Below are positions 24,730 through 33,289 of a DNA stretch of 52,915 bases, piece by piece (the stretch's first letter is position 1; each line of letters starts with the position of its first letter). This stretch comes from Clostridia bacterium (GTDB lineage Bacteria > Bacillota_A > Clostridia > Christensenellales > CAG-138). Under the pieces are notes generated by a model, which saw only the letters and a program-made list of their open reading frames with translations, was not told where the DNA came from and ran no database searches. Location: contig JAFZJT010000259.1 in assembly GCA_017553815.1 (NCBI GenBank), positions 1 to 52,915 of the forward strand, given 5' to 3'. The position numbers and the translations under genes are program-made.

Positions 24730-24758
24730 TTGCAATTGCTCCAAAGATATGGTAGAAT
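24730..24758 (+). promoter_or_regulatory. Sigma-A-type promoter of the hydrolase-acyltransferase gene
   Basis: TTGCAA (24730-24735), a 17-bp spacer and TAGAAT (24753-24758). It points away from yabPQ and lies 66 bp before the start codon. Confidence 0.7.
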
Positions 24759-24824
24759 ACAAGATGCCGTTATTAGGTCGAAGGCGAATAAAGAAGCGCT
24801 TTCCGCCGTGATTTGGGAGCCGTT

Positions 24825-27017
24825 ATGGAGTTTTCCGAAAAGCTTGTTCGCAAGCAGCTTGAGAGGATGAAGCCCATCCTTGCCTCGCAGTCGATAGAGC
24901 ACATGCGCATCGGGCAGGATCGCGTGGGCGCCATCCTTGCAAAAACCAAGCGAAAGGACGTTGATATCTCGGATGTGCCGCATCCGAGGCTTCTTCTTGC
25001 GCTCGCTTCGCCGCACGATGAGCGGCGCGGCGGCATTATACTCTATCTTCACGGCGGCGGCTACGCCTGCGGCGGGCTCGAATACGCAAAGGGCTTTGCG
25101 TCAGTGCTCGCCGCGGAATGCGGAGTCAAGGTGACCTGCCTTGCCTACCGCCTCGCGCCCGAAAACCCCTACCCCGCCGCACTTGAGGACGCGCTTAACG
25201 CATACAGGCATCTGCTATCAAAGGGCTATCTTCCCGAGCGCATAACGCTTTGCGGCGAAAGTGCGGGCGGTGGGCTTTGCTATGCGCTCTGCTATAAGCT
25301 CAGGGAGCTGCGGCTTCCGCTTCCGAGCGGCATCATCGCCATATCGCCGTGGACGGATCTCACCATGAGCGGCGACAGTATCATCTATAATAAGGAAAAC
25401 GACCCGAGCCTCTGCCTTGAACAGCTCGAGAGCTATGCAGGCTGCTATACTTCCGATACCGCAGAACCGCTCGACCCCTTCGTTTCCCCGCTTTTCGGGG
25501 ATATGGCGGGGCTTCCGCCTTCGCTCATCTTCGCAGGCGGCGACGAGATTCTACTCGATGACGCTCTGAGGCTTCACGACAGGCTTATTGAAAGCGGCTG
25601 CGCGTCAAGGCTTCGCGTTGCCGATAGAATGTGGCACGGCTATGTTCTCTACTGCTTAAAGGAGCATCACGTGGATTTTGAGGAGATGGAGCGCTTTCTT
25701 CAGCATACCGCCACGGTTCCGCGAAAGCTCCGCTGGATGCGGCTCGACAACGCCGCAAAGATCTTCCCCGCCGCGAAGCGCCGATATTGGAACAACTATT
25801 TCCGCCTTTCGGCGACGATGTTTGAGGACGTGGATCGCGCTGCGCTCAAATCCGCAATGGACGTTACCATGCGAAGGTTCCCGTCGATAGCGGTTCGGCT
25901 CTGCAGGGGCTTTTTCTGGTACTATCTGGAAGAGATCTCATCCGCTCCCGAGATATCCGAGGAGCAGCCCTGGCCGCTTGCGCACACCCCGTTCGACGCG
26001 ATAAACAAATGCGCTCTTCGGGTCATCGTTTACGGCAGGCGCATCGCCGTTGAATTCTACCATGCGCTGACCGACGGAACGGGCGGCATGATATTCTTAA
26101 AGACCCTTCTTGCCGAATATATCGAGCAGAAATACGGGGCAACGCTCCCCTGCGAATGCGGCGTTCTCGACCGCCACGAGGAGCCCCGCGCCTCCGAGAT
26201 GGAGGACAGCTTTGAAAAATACGCGGGAAAGGTCAGCCTCAAGCGAAACGCGAGCACGGTGTATAAGCTCAAATGCACGCAGGAGCCGATCGGCGTTCGG
26301 CATCTCACCACCTTCATCCTCGACGTTGACAGGGTGCTCGTGCTCTCAAAGAGCATGGGGATTAGCCTCACGGTCTGCCTTGCGAGCTGTATGCTGCTTG
26401 CGCTTCAAAACCTTCAAAACGAGCAGATACCCGATAAGAAGAAGCAGCGCCCGATAAGGGTCGTGGTGCCCGTCAATCTTCGGCGGCTCTTTCCGAGCGA
26501 GACCCTTCGCAATTTTGCGCACGTGGTGATGCCCGAGATCGACCCGCGCATGGGCGATTTCGAATTTGACGAGATAGCGAGCGCAGTCAAGCATCAGCTC
26601 GGGCTTCTTGCGACCGAGAAGAATCTTCAGGCCATGTTCACCCCGAACGTGAACGCGGAGAGGAACCCTCTGCTTCGCGTTATGCCGCTCTTTGTTAAGA
26701 ATATGGCTATGAAGCTAATCTACGACACCGTTGGCGAGCGCACGAACTGCTTGAACGTTTCAAACCTCGGCGCGGTGGAGCTTCCCGAGGAGATGAAGCC
26801 CTTTGTGGACAGGTTCGATTTCATACTTGGCGTTCAGGCGACCAAGCCCAACAACTGCGGCGTGCTCTCCTACAAGGGCAAGCTCTATGTGAACTTCATC
26901 AGAAACACGGTCGAGCCGAGCCTTGAGAGGCATTTTCACGCCGTTTTGAAGGCTATCGGGCTTCCCGCGCTCGTTGAGAGCAATTTCGCTTCAACGGAAA
27001 ACGCGCGGCGCAAATGA
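24825..27017 (+). CDS. Alpha/beta-hydrolase fused to a condensation-type acyltransferase
   Basis: 730-residue two-domain protein. Residues 1 to about 300 are a hormone-sensitive-lipase-type esterase: oxyanion motif LYLHGGGYACGG, nucleophile LCGESAGGG, acid region FAGGDEILLDDA and catalytic His in DRMWHGYVLY. Residues about 310-720 resemble CoA-dependent alcohol/wax acyltransferases of the condensation superfamily, with the HxxxDG motif in FYHALTDGTGG and VVVPVNLRRLFPS later on. One chain may thus hydrolyse and re-transfer an acyl group, for example in lipid or acyl-ester remodelling; the substrate is unknown. The start at 24825 is preferred (GGGAG 5 nt upstream), and a TTG at 24813 is possible. 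Confidence 0.85.
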   Translation: MEFSEKLVRKQLERMKPILASQSIEHMRIGQDRVGAILAKTKRKDVDISDVPHPRLLLALASPHDERRGGIILYLHGGGYACGGLEYAKGFASVLAAECGVKVTCLAYRLAPENPYPAALEDALNAYRHLLSKGYLPERITLCGESAGGGLCYALCYKLRELRLPLPSGIIAISPWTDLTMSGDSIIYNKENDPSLCLEQLESYAGCYTSDTAEPLDPFVSPLFGDMAGLPPSLIFAGGDEILLDDALRLHDRLIESGCASRLRVADRMWHGYVLYCLKEHHVDFEEMERFLQHTATVPRKLRWMRLDNAAKIFPAAKRRYWNNYFRLSATMFEDVDRAALKSAMDVTMRRFPSIAVRLCRGFFWYYLEEISSAPEISEEQPWPLAHTPFDAINKCALRVIVYGRRIAVEFYHALTDGTGGMIFLKTLLAEYIEQKYGATLPCECGVLDRHEEPRASEMEDSFEKYAGKVSLKRNASTVYKLKCTQEPIGVRHLTTFILDVDRVLVLSKSMGISLTVCLASCMLLALQNLQNEQIPDKKKQRPIRVVVPVNLRRLFPSETLRNFAHVVMPEIDPRMGDFEFDEIASAVKHQLGLLATEKNLQAMFTPNVNAERNPLLRVMPLFVKNMAMKLIYDTVGERTNCLNVSNLGAVELPEEMKPFVDRFDFILGVQATKPNNCGVLSYKGKLYVNFIRNTVEPSLERHFHAVLKAIGLPALVESNFASTENARRK

Positions 27018-27126
27018 GCGGATAAGCGTATAAATGAAATATTAATAAAAGCGGAAGGGATGCAGAATATTCCATTCATCGTCCATCCTCCGATCACCGA
27101 TCACTATTATACTGCGAGGTAAAGCC

Positions 27127-27822
27127 ATGTATTGCGTAAAATGCGGAGTGGAGCTTGCGGACAGCGAAAGCGTCTGCCCGCTCTGCGGAACAAGGGTCTA
27201 TCATCCCGATATAGTGCGCCAAGAAGCGGAGCCGAGCTTTCCCCTCTCGGGCGAGAGCACGGTCAAGATAAGCGTTCGCGGCGTTATGCTCGCCGTGACC
27301 GTTGCCTTCGCTGCCGTCATCGCGCAGCTCATAATCTGCTGGCTCAGCATCCCCGCCTCAAGCGTTTGGGTCGGTTACGCCGTGGGCGGCGTTGCGCTAT
27401 TATACATAATCGTTTTTCTTCCGCTCTGGTTCAAAAAGCCAAACCCCGTTATCTTCGTTCCCTGCGATTATGCGGCGGTGCTGCTGTATCTTCTTTATAT
27501 AGATATCACCATTCGCGGCGGCTGGTTTTTGAGCTTCGCACTGCCCGTTGTGGGAACGAACGCGCTTATCGTGACCGCGATCGTGGTGCTCTGCTATTAT
27601 CTGCGCCGAGGGTATCTATACATCTTCGGCGGCGCAATTATCGCGCACGGCGGCTTTATGGTGCTGCTTGAGTTCCTGATCGGGTTGACTTTTTTGAAGG
27701 AAACGACGCTTCGCTGGTCGTATTTTCCGCTCGTGGGCTGCTTCATGCTCGGAATGGCGCTGATCGTTATCGCAATATCCCATCCTCTCAAGGAGCAGCT
27801 TAGAAAAAAGCTGTTTTTCTGA
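27127..27822 (+). CDS. Zinc-ribbon membrane protein, DUF6320-like
   Basis: 231 residues. The N-terminal zinc ribbon is CVKCGVELADSESVCPLCG (Cys 3, 6, 18, 21), followed by a short linker and about six membrane spans (e.g. VMLAVTVAFAAVIAQLIICW, LIVTAIVVLCYYLRRGYLYI, CFMLGMALIVIAISHPL). It follows the hydrolase-acyltransferase gene by 110 bp on the same strand; I recall such proteins beside acyltransferase-type genes in Clostridia, so a joint role at the membrane is plausible but not shown. GAGGT lies before the start. A hairpin overlapping the stop (27797-27823) could slow transcription. Confidence 0.8.
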   Translation: MYCVKCGVELADSESVCPLCGTRVYHPDIVRQEAEPSFPLSGESTVKISVRGVMLAVTVAFAAVIAQLIICWLSIPASSVWVGYAVGGVALLYIIVFLPLWFKKPNPVIFVPCDYAAVLLYLLYIDITIRGGWFLSFALPVVGTNALIVTAIVVLCYYLRRGYLYIFGGAIIAHGGFMVLLEFLIGLTFLKETTLRWSYFPLVGCFMLGMALIVIAISHPLKEQLRKKLFF

Positions 27823-28001
27823 GCGTTTGCTGAGAAAAATCGGCGCTGAATCGTTTTCGCTTTGCAAATGCAGCGAGCGATCGTGCGTCTGTTTTCAGCC
27901 GTTATACTATCCCAGTCCTTTCACGGATCTGCTCAATTCTCGAAACCGCATTCGGCGCAAAAAATATGCCGCCGAAGTGTTTTCGAGTCGCGAATAAGTA
28001 A

Positions 28002-28033
28002 TTGACAACGCGGTGCAAAGTATAGTATACTAT
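28002..28033 (+). promoter_or_regulatory. Promoter with palindromic -10 region
   Basis: TTGACA (28002-28007), an 18-bp spacer and TATACT (28026-28031). The -10 lies within the palindrome ATAGTATACTAT (28022-28033), identical to the one at 17705-17716. It drives the AT-rich protease gene. Confidence 0.7.
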
Positions 28034-28084
28034 TATTGTAGCAAAAAAACCCTGCTTCTTGAAAGGAGTTACGCATGAAAAAAA

Positions 28085-29203
28085 ATGATTGCTATTATTC
28101 TTGAAACTGTCTTTTTATTATTGAGCATTCTTCCAAGCATAGCTGTTGCAACAAAGCAGCCAACTGAAATGGAAGCGTTAGATGTTGTAATTGCAGCATA
28201 TATGTTTGCAGGTAGCATTGACTCTGTTACAAATAATTCTGATGAAGCAGTTTTTGTAACAGATATCGTGCCTCTCTATGACTTTGAAAAAAAAGTTGTT
28301 GCATATTATCTCACATTTTCATCAGATTGTTATGCGGTTGTTGTCAACAATAAAAACAACCCGGCAATTATCGAGTTTGGAGAGGGCGTAAATCGGAGAA
28401 TTGATGAACTGCACAATATGGATGTCGATGCAAAATTGATTTATTGTAGTCCGATTGAAGTTTTTGATGAAAAATACATAGCTACTCTATCTAATAAAGA
28501 AATCAAAGGAATCCAATCTATTTTTGAGCGATATCCTGATATTGAACAAGAGAATCAAGAACTCTCGGCTGAAATCAGTGCGAGGAGAAAGGAGATGCTG
28601 AAAAACGGAGCATTTCATCATACAAAAGGTTCAGGTGACTTTGGTTTTTTCTATCCTGCTGACTTGCCTACTAATGATTATTATACTGCAAGCACAATAC
28701 CTAGAGCAATTACAACAGATTGGGTAACAACCGGTGCTGTTTGGGAGTTAGCGGAGAATCATTGTGGAGCTGTAGCTGCAACTAATTTAGTACTGTACTT
28801 TGCCACGAGAGGAAAAACAAATCTAAAAATCAACAATAGCAAAATAGATACGTTTATTGCGGTTCATAACATAGTGGGAAATGGTCCTACGTTCGCTATA
28901 GCGGCAAAAACCTCCAATTATTTCTCCAACAGGGGCTATAGTTTAAGCTATTGTGGCATTGATGTGTCTGACTTTCAAAACATTAAGACTGCTACAATGC
29001 ATGAACATCCGTTCGCAATGTTGCTTGCGGAAACACTTTTATCGTGGCACTGGGTAATCGGCGTGGGTTGGAGAGATTACTATAGGATTAGTCAGCGGTT
29101 TATTCGTATCAATGATGGCTGGAGCAACAATGTGAATGTTTACTATAAACCCGAGACCGGTTCAACCGTCATATCTTCTACCGAGTTTTGGGTGGATAAT
29201 TAA
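28085..29203 (+). CDS. Secreted papain-like cysteine protease, start region frameshifted
   Basis: 372-residue exported protein, clearly AT-rich. A signal-type hydrophobic stretch is followed by a pro-region resembling streptopain-type propeptides (VVAYYLTFSSDCYAVVVNN) and a papain-like domain. The likely nucleophile is C227 (ENHCGAVAATNLVLYF), the His is H322 (LLSWHWVIGVGW) and an Asn/Asp follows (RFIRINDGWSN). AAAGGAG and a good ATG lie at 28075, but an A8 run (28078-28085) puts that ATG in another frame; seven A would give MKKMIAIILE. As it stands, only the weakly placed ATG at 28085 opens the frame. Confidence 0.75.
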   Translation: MIAIILETVFLLLSILPSIAVATKQPTEMEALDVVIAAYMFAGSIDSVTNNSDEAVFVTDIVPLYDFEKKVVAYYLTFSSDCYAVVVNNKNNPAIIEFGEGVNRRIDELHNMDVDAKLIYCSPIEVFDEKYIATLSNKEIKGIQSIFERYPDIEQENQELSAEISARRKEMLKNGAFHHTKGSGDFGFFYPADLPTNDYYTASTIPRAITTDWVTTGAVWELAENHCGAVAATNLVLYFATRGKTNLKINNSKIDTFIAVHNIVGNGPTFAIAAKTSNYFSNRGYSLSYCGIDVSDFQNIKTATMHEHPFAMLLAETLLSWHWVIGVGWRDYYRISQRFIRINDGWSNNVNVYYKPETGSTVISSTEFWVDN

Positions 29204-29224
29204 TCTGCGGAAGGAGTTGTTATT

Positions 29225-29641
29225 ATGCAATTGGTATTAAAACGAATCGCCTATTCCCTTATTTGCGTTCTGCCGTTTGCGATGCTCTATGTTCTTTCGG
29301 AGCTGTTTTTTAAGGATGCCTATCTTTTCAAGTGGATGCGCGATCATTACTATCTGTTCTTATTTGCAGCGGCAATGCTGATAGCGTTCGTAAATTTCAA
29401 AGCGGGAGCTGCGTTTTCTCTTTCGTATTTCGTTTCAGTAACGGCTGCTCAGTTCATAGGTGCTGCCGTTCAAAATCATAGGTTCGCAACGCTAACGGCG
29501 GATATGAGCGAGGGGGAACTTTCACGCATCGTGTCCGTCAATCCAACGTTTGCTATATGGCTCATCACATTTGCCATGCTGCTGTTTGCCTGCGCCTTAT
29601 TTGTTATTTTCAAGCGCAGCAACGCCTATAAGCGCGCATGA
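29225..29641 (+). CDS. Small polytopic membrane protein, 138 aa
   Basis: Four predicted spans: about residues 6-28 (IAYSLICVLPFAMLYVLSELF), 40-58 (YLFLFAAAMLIAFVNF), 62-82 (AAFSLSYFVSVTAAQFIGAA) and 108-130 (AIWLITFAMLLFACALFVIF). It follows the cysteine protease by 21 bp with GAAGGAG before the start, so it is probably co-transcribed. It could be an accessory or immunity-like membrane partner of the protease, but nothing in the sequence proves this. Confidence 0.7.
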   Translation: MQLVLKRIAYSLICVLPFAMLYVLSELFFKDAYLFKWMRDHYYLFLFAAAMLIAFVNFKAGAAFSLSYFVSVTAAQFIGAAVQNHRFATLTADMSEGELSRIVSVNPTFAIWLITFAMLLFACALFVIFKRSNAYKRA

Positions 29642-29667
29642 TGGCCTAACAAGAGCCGATACCGTCC

Positions 29668-29700
29668 AAGCCTGCGCCGAGTTTAAACGCAGGCTTTTTC
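29668..29700 (+). terminator. Strong intrinsic terminator
   Basis: AAGCCTGCG (29668-29676) pairs perfectly with CGCAGGCTT (29688-29696), followed by TTTTTC. It ends the AT-rich two-gene unit. Confidence 0.9.
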
Positions 29701-29793
29701 TTTTCTCTGCGAGCGCTCTGTATCCAAGCAGCATGGGACTTTTTATGCCATAATCTTTTAACGAATTTGCTCCCGATTGCGAGCTTTGACACA

Positions 29794-29822
29794 TTGACAA
29801 GGGCGGGCTTTGAGAATATAAT
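29794..29822 (+). promoter_or_regulatory. Perfect-consensus sigma-A promoter
   Basis: TTGACA (29794-29799), a 17-bp spacer and TATAAT (29817-29822): both hexamers are exact. It drives the secreted dockerin protein gene and predicts strong expression. Confidence 0.9.
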
Positions 29823-29893
29823 TATAGCGTTGGTGCGAGAGTCGGTTCAAGCCGGTATGCGCACACGAATTAAAACTGTTTGGAGGAAACCAA

Positions 29894-31879
29894 ATGAAGA
29901 CCCGTAAGCTCCTCGCCGCAATCATCGCACTCGCGATGGTATTTGCGGCAATACCCGCTCTCTCCCTTGCGGAAGGCACGGCAGTGCTTGCCGGCGAAGC
30001 CGCCGCGATGAAGAAGCTCGACAATACCTGGCTCGCGCTTGAAAAAGTCGAGGCCGATGCCATGGCTTCCGGCATGAGCCGCAACCAGGTTATCAACGCC
30101 GTTTATCAGGCTGCGCTCAACCTTGCGCACGTCGATCTCGACGGCTTTTCCGATTTCGACGCCGACGGCTTCTTCTTCACCGTTGACGGTATGTACTGCG
30201 CATACGACTACCGCCTCCGCAACGAGATAGACAACAGCGCGGAGCCCGTTGAAGAGAAGATCGTTTTCGTCAAGGGCAGCGGCGAAGCTCAGCGCGACGC
30301 AGGCAGCCCGAACGTTTTCCTCGTTGCGCCCTACTACGGCCACGACGGCAGCTTCACCGATCAGTATAAGATCGAGGCGCAGTCCATCGCCAACGAGACC
30401 GGCGGCGACTATCTGCTCATTCAGAGCACCGCTGCGACCGGCCCCGCCATCGCCGAGAACTACCCCGACAAGGGCGTGGTCATCTACGACAGCCACGGCA
30501 CGCAGGCGGGCACTTCCACCTACCTCTGCCTGACCACCAACGCGGGCATCACTCAGGAGGACTACAACAACGGTTGGGCGGTTCGTGCGGGCAGCGCCGC
30601 CTATATCGACGGCCGCTATATCGAGCATCACGTCAGCACCCGGCTTTCCGATACCTTCGTTTGGATGGCAATTTGCGAGGGCATGAAGCGCCAGGGTCAG
30701 GGCACCACCGGCAGCGCGCTGCTTCGCGCGGGCGCGGGCGGCGTTTACGGCTACTCCCAGAGCGTTACCTTCGCGGGCGACTATGAGTACGAAGAGGCAT
30801 TTTGGACTATGATGAAGGACGGTGCGACCGTTGCCGAGGCCTATGCCAACATGGTCGACGTTCTCGGCATCCCCGACCCCTACGGCGACGCCTATCCCAT
30901 CGTTATGAGCCCCGTGGACGCCTTCCCCTCCAATCCCGACGGCCCCCAGACCGTTTACTGCGATTGGACCCTCTACGGCGGTCTTCCCCCCGTTGAGCTT
31001 ACCAACTACAGCCTCAGCGCGACCGACCTGCGTCTTTACGAAACCTATGAATACACCGTGACCTTCGAGCGCGTTCCCGCAAACGCCAACGACTACACGC
31101 TCGTTTGGACCAGCTCCGACCCCGCCGTTGCTTCCGTTACGGGCAACGACCGCAGGGCGACCATCTCCGGCATCTCAGCCGGCAGCGCCGTAATCACCTG
31201 CGCGGTTATGAGAAACGGCGAGCTCGCGGGCACCTGCACCGTTGACGTTACCGTTGTTCCCGACACCGCGCTCTACGATTCGCTCAACGCGGACGGCGGC
31301 AGCCTCCAGTTCGTTTCAAACGGCAGTTACCGCTTCATCGCCGAGGAAGGCGACGGCAGGCTCTACGCCGTTTCCGGCAACCGCAGCGTCAACCTGAGCT
31401 CCTCCTTCCTCACCCTCAGCCTTCCCATGGAGGCCGGCGAGACCCTCAGCTTCGACTATTTCTACAGCACCGAGCAGGGCTACGACTTCTACTACTTCAA
31501 GGTCAACGGTCAGCAGATTCAGCGCTTCTCCGGCGAGTCCAACGGCTGGAAGAGCTACACCTACACCGCCGCGAGCACCGGAACATTCAACTTTGAGTGG
31601 AGCTTTGTTAAGGACGAGTACGTCGGCGACGGCGAGGACTGCGTCAAGATCGACAACGTTCGCTACTCCGGCACGGGCGTTCCCGCTCCCGACGGCGACA
31701 TCGACGGCAGCGGCACCGTTAGCGTTGTGGACGGCATCATGGCGCTCCGCATCGCGATAGGTCTCGTTTCCCCCACCGAGCAGCAGCTCGCGCACGGCGA
31801 CCTTGACGGCGACGGCAGTATCAGCATGCCCGACGCCATCACCATTCTGCGCATTGCGATGGGTCTTATCGAGAGCTAA
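29894..31879 (+). CDS. Secreted caspase-fold peptidase-like protein with Ig-like and dockerin domains
   Basis: 661 residues. Signal peptide residues 1-26 (LLAAIIALAMVFAAIPALS). Residues about 110-350 look like a caspase-fold cysteine peptidase of the C11/C25 type: H201 in VIYDSHGTQAG and C261 in VWMAICEGMKRQG. Residues about 375-455 are a bacterial Ig-like domain (VWTSSDPAVASVTG). Residues 465-590 form a beta-rich module. Residues about 598-661 are a type I dockerin with two calcium loops (GDIDGSGTVSVVDGIMALRI and GDLDGDGSISMPDAITILRI). A perfect promoter and strongly C-ending codons suggest abundant product. No cohesin is in the window. Peptidase activity is inferred. Confidence 0.82.
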   Translation: MKTRKLLAAIIALAMVFAAIPALSLAEGTAVLAGEAAAMKKLDNTWLALEKVEADAMASGMSRNQVINAVYQAALNLAHVDLDGFSDFDADGFFFTVDGMYCAYDYRLRNEIDNSAEPVEEKIVFVKGSGEAQRDAGSPNVFLVAPYYGHDGSFTDQYKIEAQSIANETGGDYLLIQSTAATGPAIAENYPDKGVVIYDSHGTQAGTSTYLCLTTNAGITQEDYNNGWAVRAGSAAYIDGRYIEHHVSTRLSDTFVWMAICEGMKRQGQGTTGSALLRAGAGGVYGYSQSVTFAGDYEYEEAFWTMMKDGATVAEAYANMVDVLGIPDPYGDAYPIVMSPVDAFPSNPDGPQTVYCDWTLYGGLPPVELTNYSLSATDLRLYETYEYTVTFERVPANANDYTLVWTSSDPAVASVTGNDRRATISGISAGSAVITCAVMRNGELAGTCTVDVTVVPDTALYDSLNADGGSLQFVSNGSYRFIAEEGDGRLYAVSGNRSVNLSSSFLTLSLPMEAGETLSFDYFYSTEQGYDFYYFKVNGQQIQRFSGESNGWKSYTYTAASTGTFNFEWSFVKDEYVGDGEDCVKIDNVRYSGTGVPAPDGDIDGSGTVSVVDGIMALRIAIGLVSPTEQQLAHGDLDGDGSISMPDAITILRIAMGLIES

Positions 31880-31912
31880 TCTGCCGATAATACCTTTACG
31901 CACCGATAGCCC

Positions 31913-31939
31913 AAGGCCCCCGGCTCGATCGGGGGCTTT
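31913..31939 (+). terminator. Intrinsic terminator
   Basis: AAGGCCCCCG and CGGGGGCTTT pair around GCTCGAT, with further T after GCC. It follows the dockerin gene by 34 bp. Confidence 0.88.
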
Positions 31940-32053
31940 GCCTTTTCATTGAAATAATAAAGCGCTATATCTTGCCATATCGCCCCCGCCGTGATAGAAT
32001 CGGAAGGAAGCGTTCCCCCACCCCGGTCTTCCCTGCACTGAGAAAGGAAACCC

Positions 32054-33289
32054 ATGGCCTACAGCGAGCTTATAAAAAATTTCAACCGCACGCGGGAATA
32101 CATGCGCCAGTTCTACGTTTTCGGCTTTCGCAGCCGCGACGAATACGGCATGAAGAGCCCGCGCTCCTACGACGACGAAAAGCGGCGCGTGGAGAGCTGG
32201 CTCATGGAATACATGCGCTTTCGGCACACCCACGACGGGAAGAACGTTTTTCTTTCGATAGACAGCAGGGCAGCGCATTTCAATCCGCTCCACAAGGCAT
32301 GGCGGGCTAAGAGCTTCACCGACCTTGATATAACGCTTTATTTCCTTATTCTCGATATCCTAAGCGCGCCCGGTATCAAGCTGACGCTCCGCGAGATAAC
32401 CGATGGGATAGAAAAACGGCTCTCCGCGTTTTCAAAGCCGCGCTTTTTCGATGAATCGACCGTTCGCAAAAAGCTCAAGGAATATGAGCTCGAGGGCGTC
32501 ATCGTCTCCGAAAAGCGCGGACGCTCGCCCGTTTACAGGCGAGTCGAATCGCTTCCGCCCGTCGATGCGAGCCTGCTTTCGTTCTTTTCGGAGGCATCTC
32601 CCTGCGGCGTAATCGGCTCGTTTTTGATAGATAAATGCGGAAAACGGGATGAGAGCTTCCGCTTCAAGCACCATATAATCACCTTTGCTATGGACGAGGA
32701 GACGGTCTGCTCGCTCTTTGACGCGATGCGTGAAAAGCGCTTCGTTTCGCTCGAGGCGCTAGACAGGGCGGGTGGATGCGCTATTGAAAGGGTCGTGCCC
32801 CTCAAGATAATGCGCGGCGTGCAGTCCGGAAGGCAGTATCTCATGGCGCATACCGAGCGGGGCAGGATGCGTCCCTATCGGCTCGACAACGTGCTGAGCG
32901 TAAAGGCGGAGGAAAACTGCCCCGATTTCGACGCGCTGAGGGCTGACCTTGCTTCTATGCGCAGGCATCTTTGGGGCGTCAGCACGCACAACAGCGGCGG
33001 CGAACGCCTGCAACGCGTTGAATTCACCATTCGCTACGACCCGAGCGAGAAGCATATCCCCGAGCGGCTCGAGAGGGAGAAGCGTTGCGGCACGGTTGAG
33101 CATTTGGACGAAGCGCACAGCCGCTTTTTCGCGGAGGTTTACGACGCTTCGGAGCTCATCCCTTGGATTCGGAGCTTCATCTGCAGAATAGAGTATCTCA
33201 GCATCTCGGATAAGCTCCTTGAGGCGCGCTTTCGCGACGATTTAAGCAAAATGTATGCGCTCTACGGCATTGGAGGTGGAAAGGAATGA
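32054..33289 (+). CDS. WYL-domain transcriptional regulator (first of pair)
   Basis: 411 residues. The N-terminal 180 residues contain a winged-helix-like part (DESTVRKKLKEYELEGVIVSEKRG). Residues about 215-290 form a WYL domain (FVSLEALDRAGGCAIERVVP, then QYLMAHTERGRMRPYRLDNV), and the C-terminal extension has the usual ELIPWIRSF. WYL domains bind ligands, in some cases nucleotides or nucleic acids, and regulate defence or RNA-repair loci. The stop overlaps the next WYL gene by 4 bp (ATGA). AAAGGA precedes the start. Position upstream of the structured RNA and Ro-like gene suggests it controls them. Confidence 0.88.
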   Translation: MAYSELIKNFNRTREYMRQFYVFGFRSRDEYGMKSPRSYDDEKRRVESWLMEYMRFRHTHDGKNVFLSIDSRAAHFNPLHKAWRAKSFTDLDITLYFLILDILSAPGIKLTLREITDGIEKRLSAFSKPRFFDESTVRKKLKEYELEGVIVSEKRGRSPVYRRVESLPPVDASLLSFFSEASPCGVIGSFLIDKCGKRDESFRFKHHIITFAMDEETVCSLFDAMREKRFVSLEALDRAGGCAIERVVPLKIMRGVQSGRQYLMAHTERGRMRPYRLDNVLSVKAEENCPDFDALRADLASMRRHLWGVSTHNSGGERLQRVEFTIRYDPSEKHIPERLEREKRCGTVEHLDEAHSRFFAEVYDASELIPWIRSFICRIEYLSISDKLLEARFRDDLSKMYALYGIGGGKE

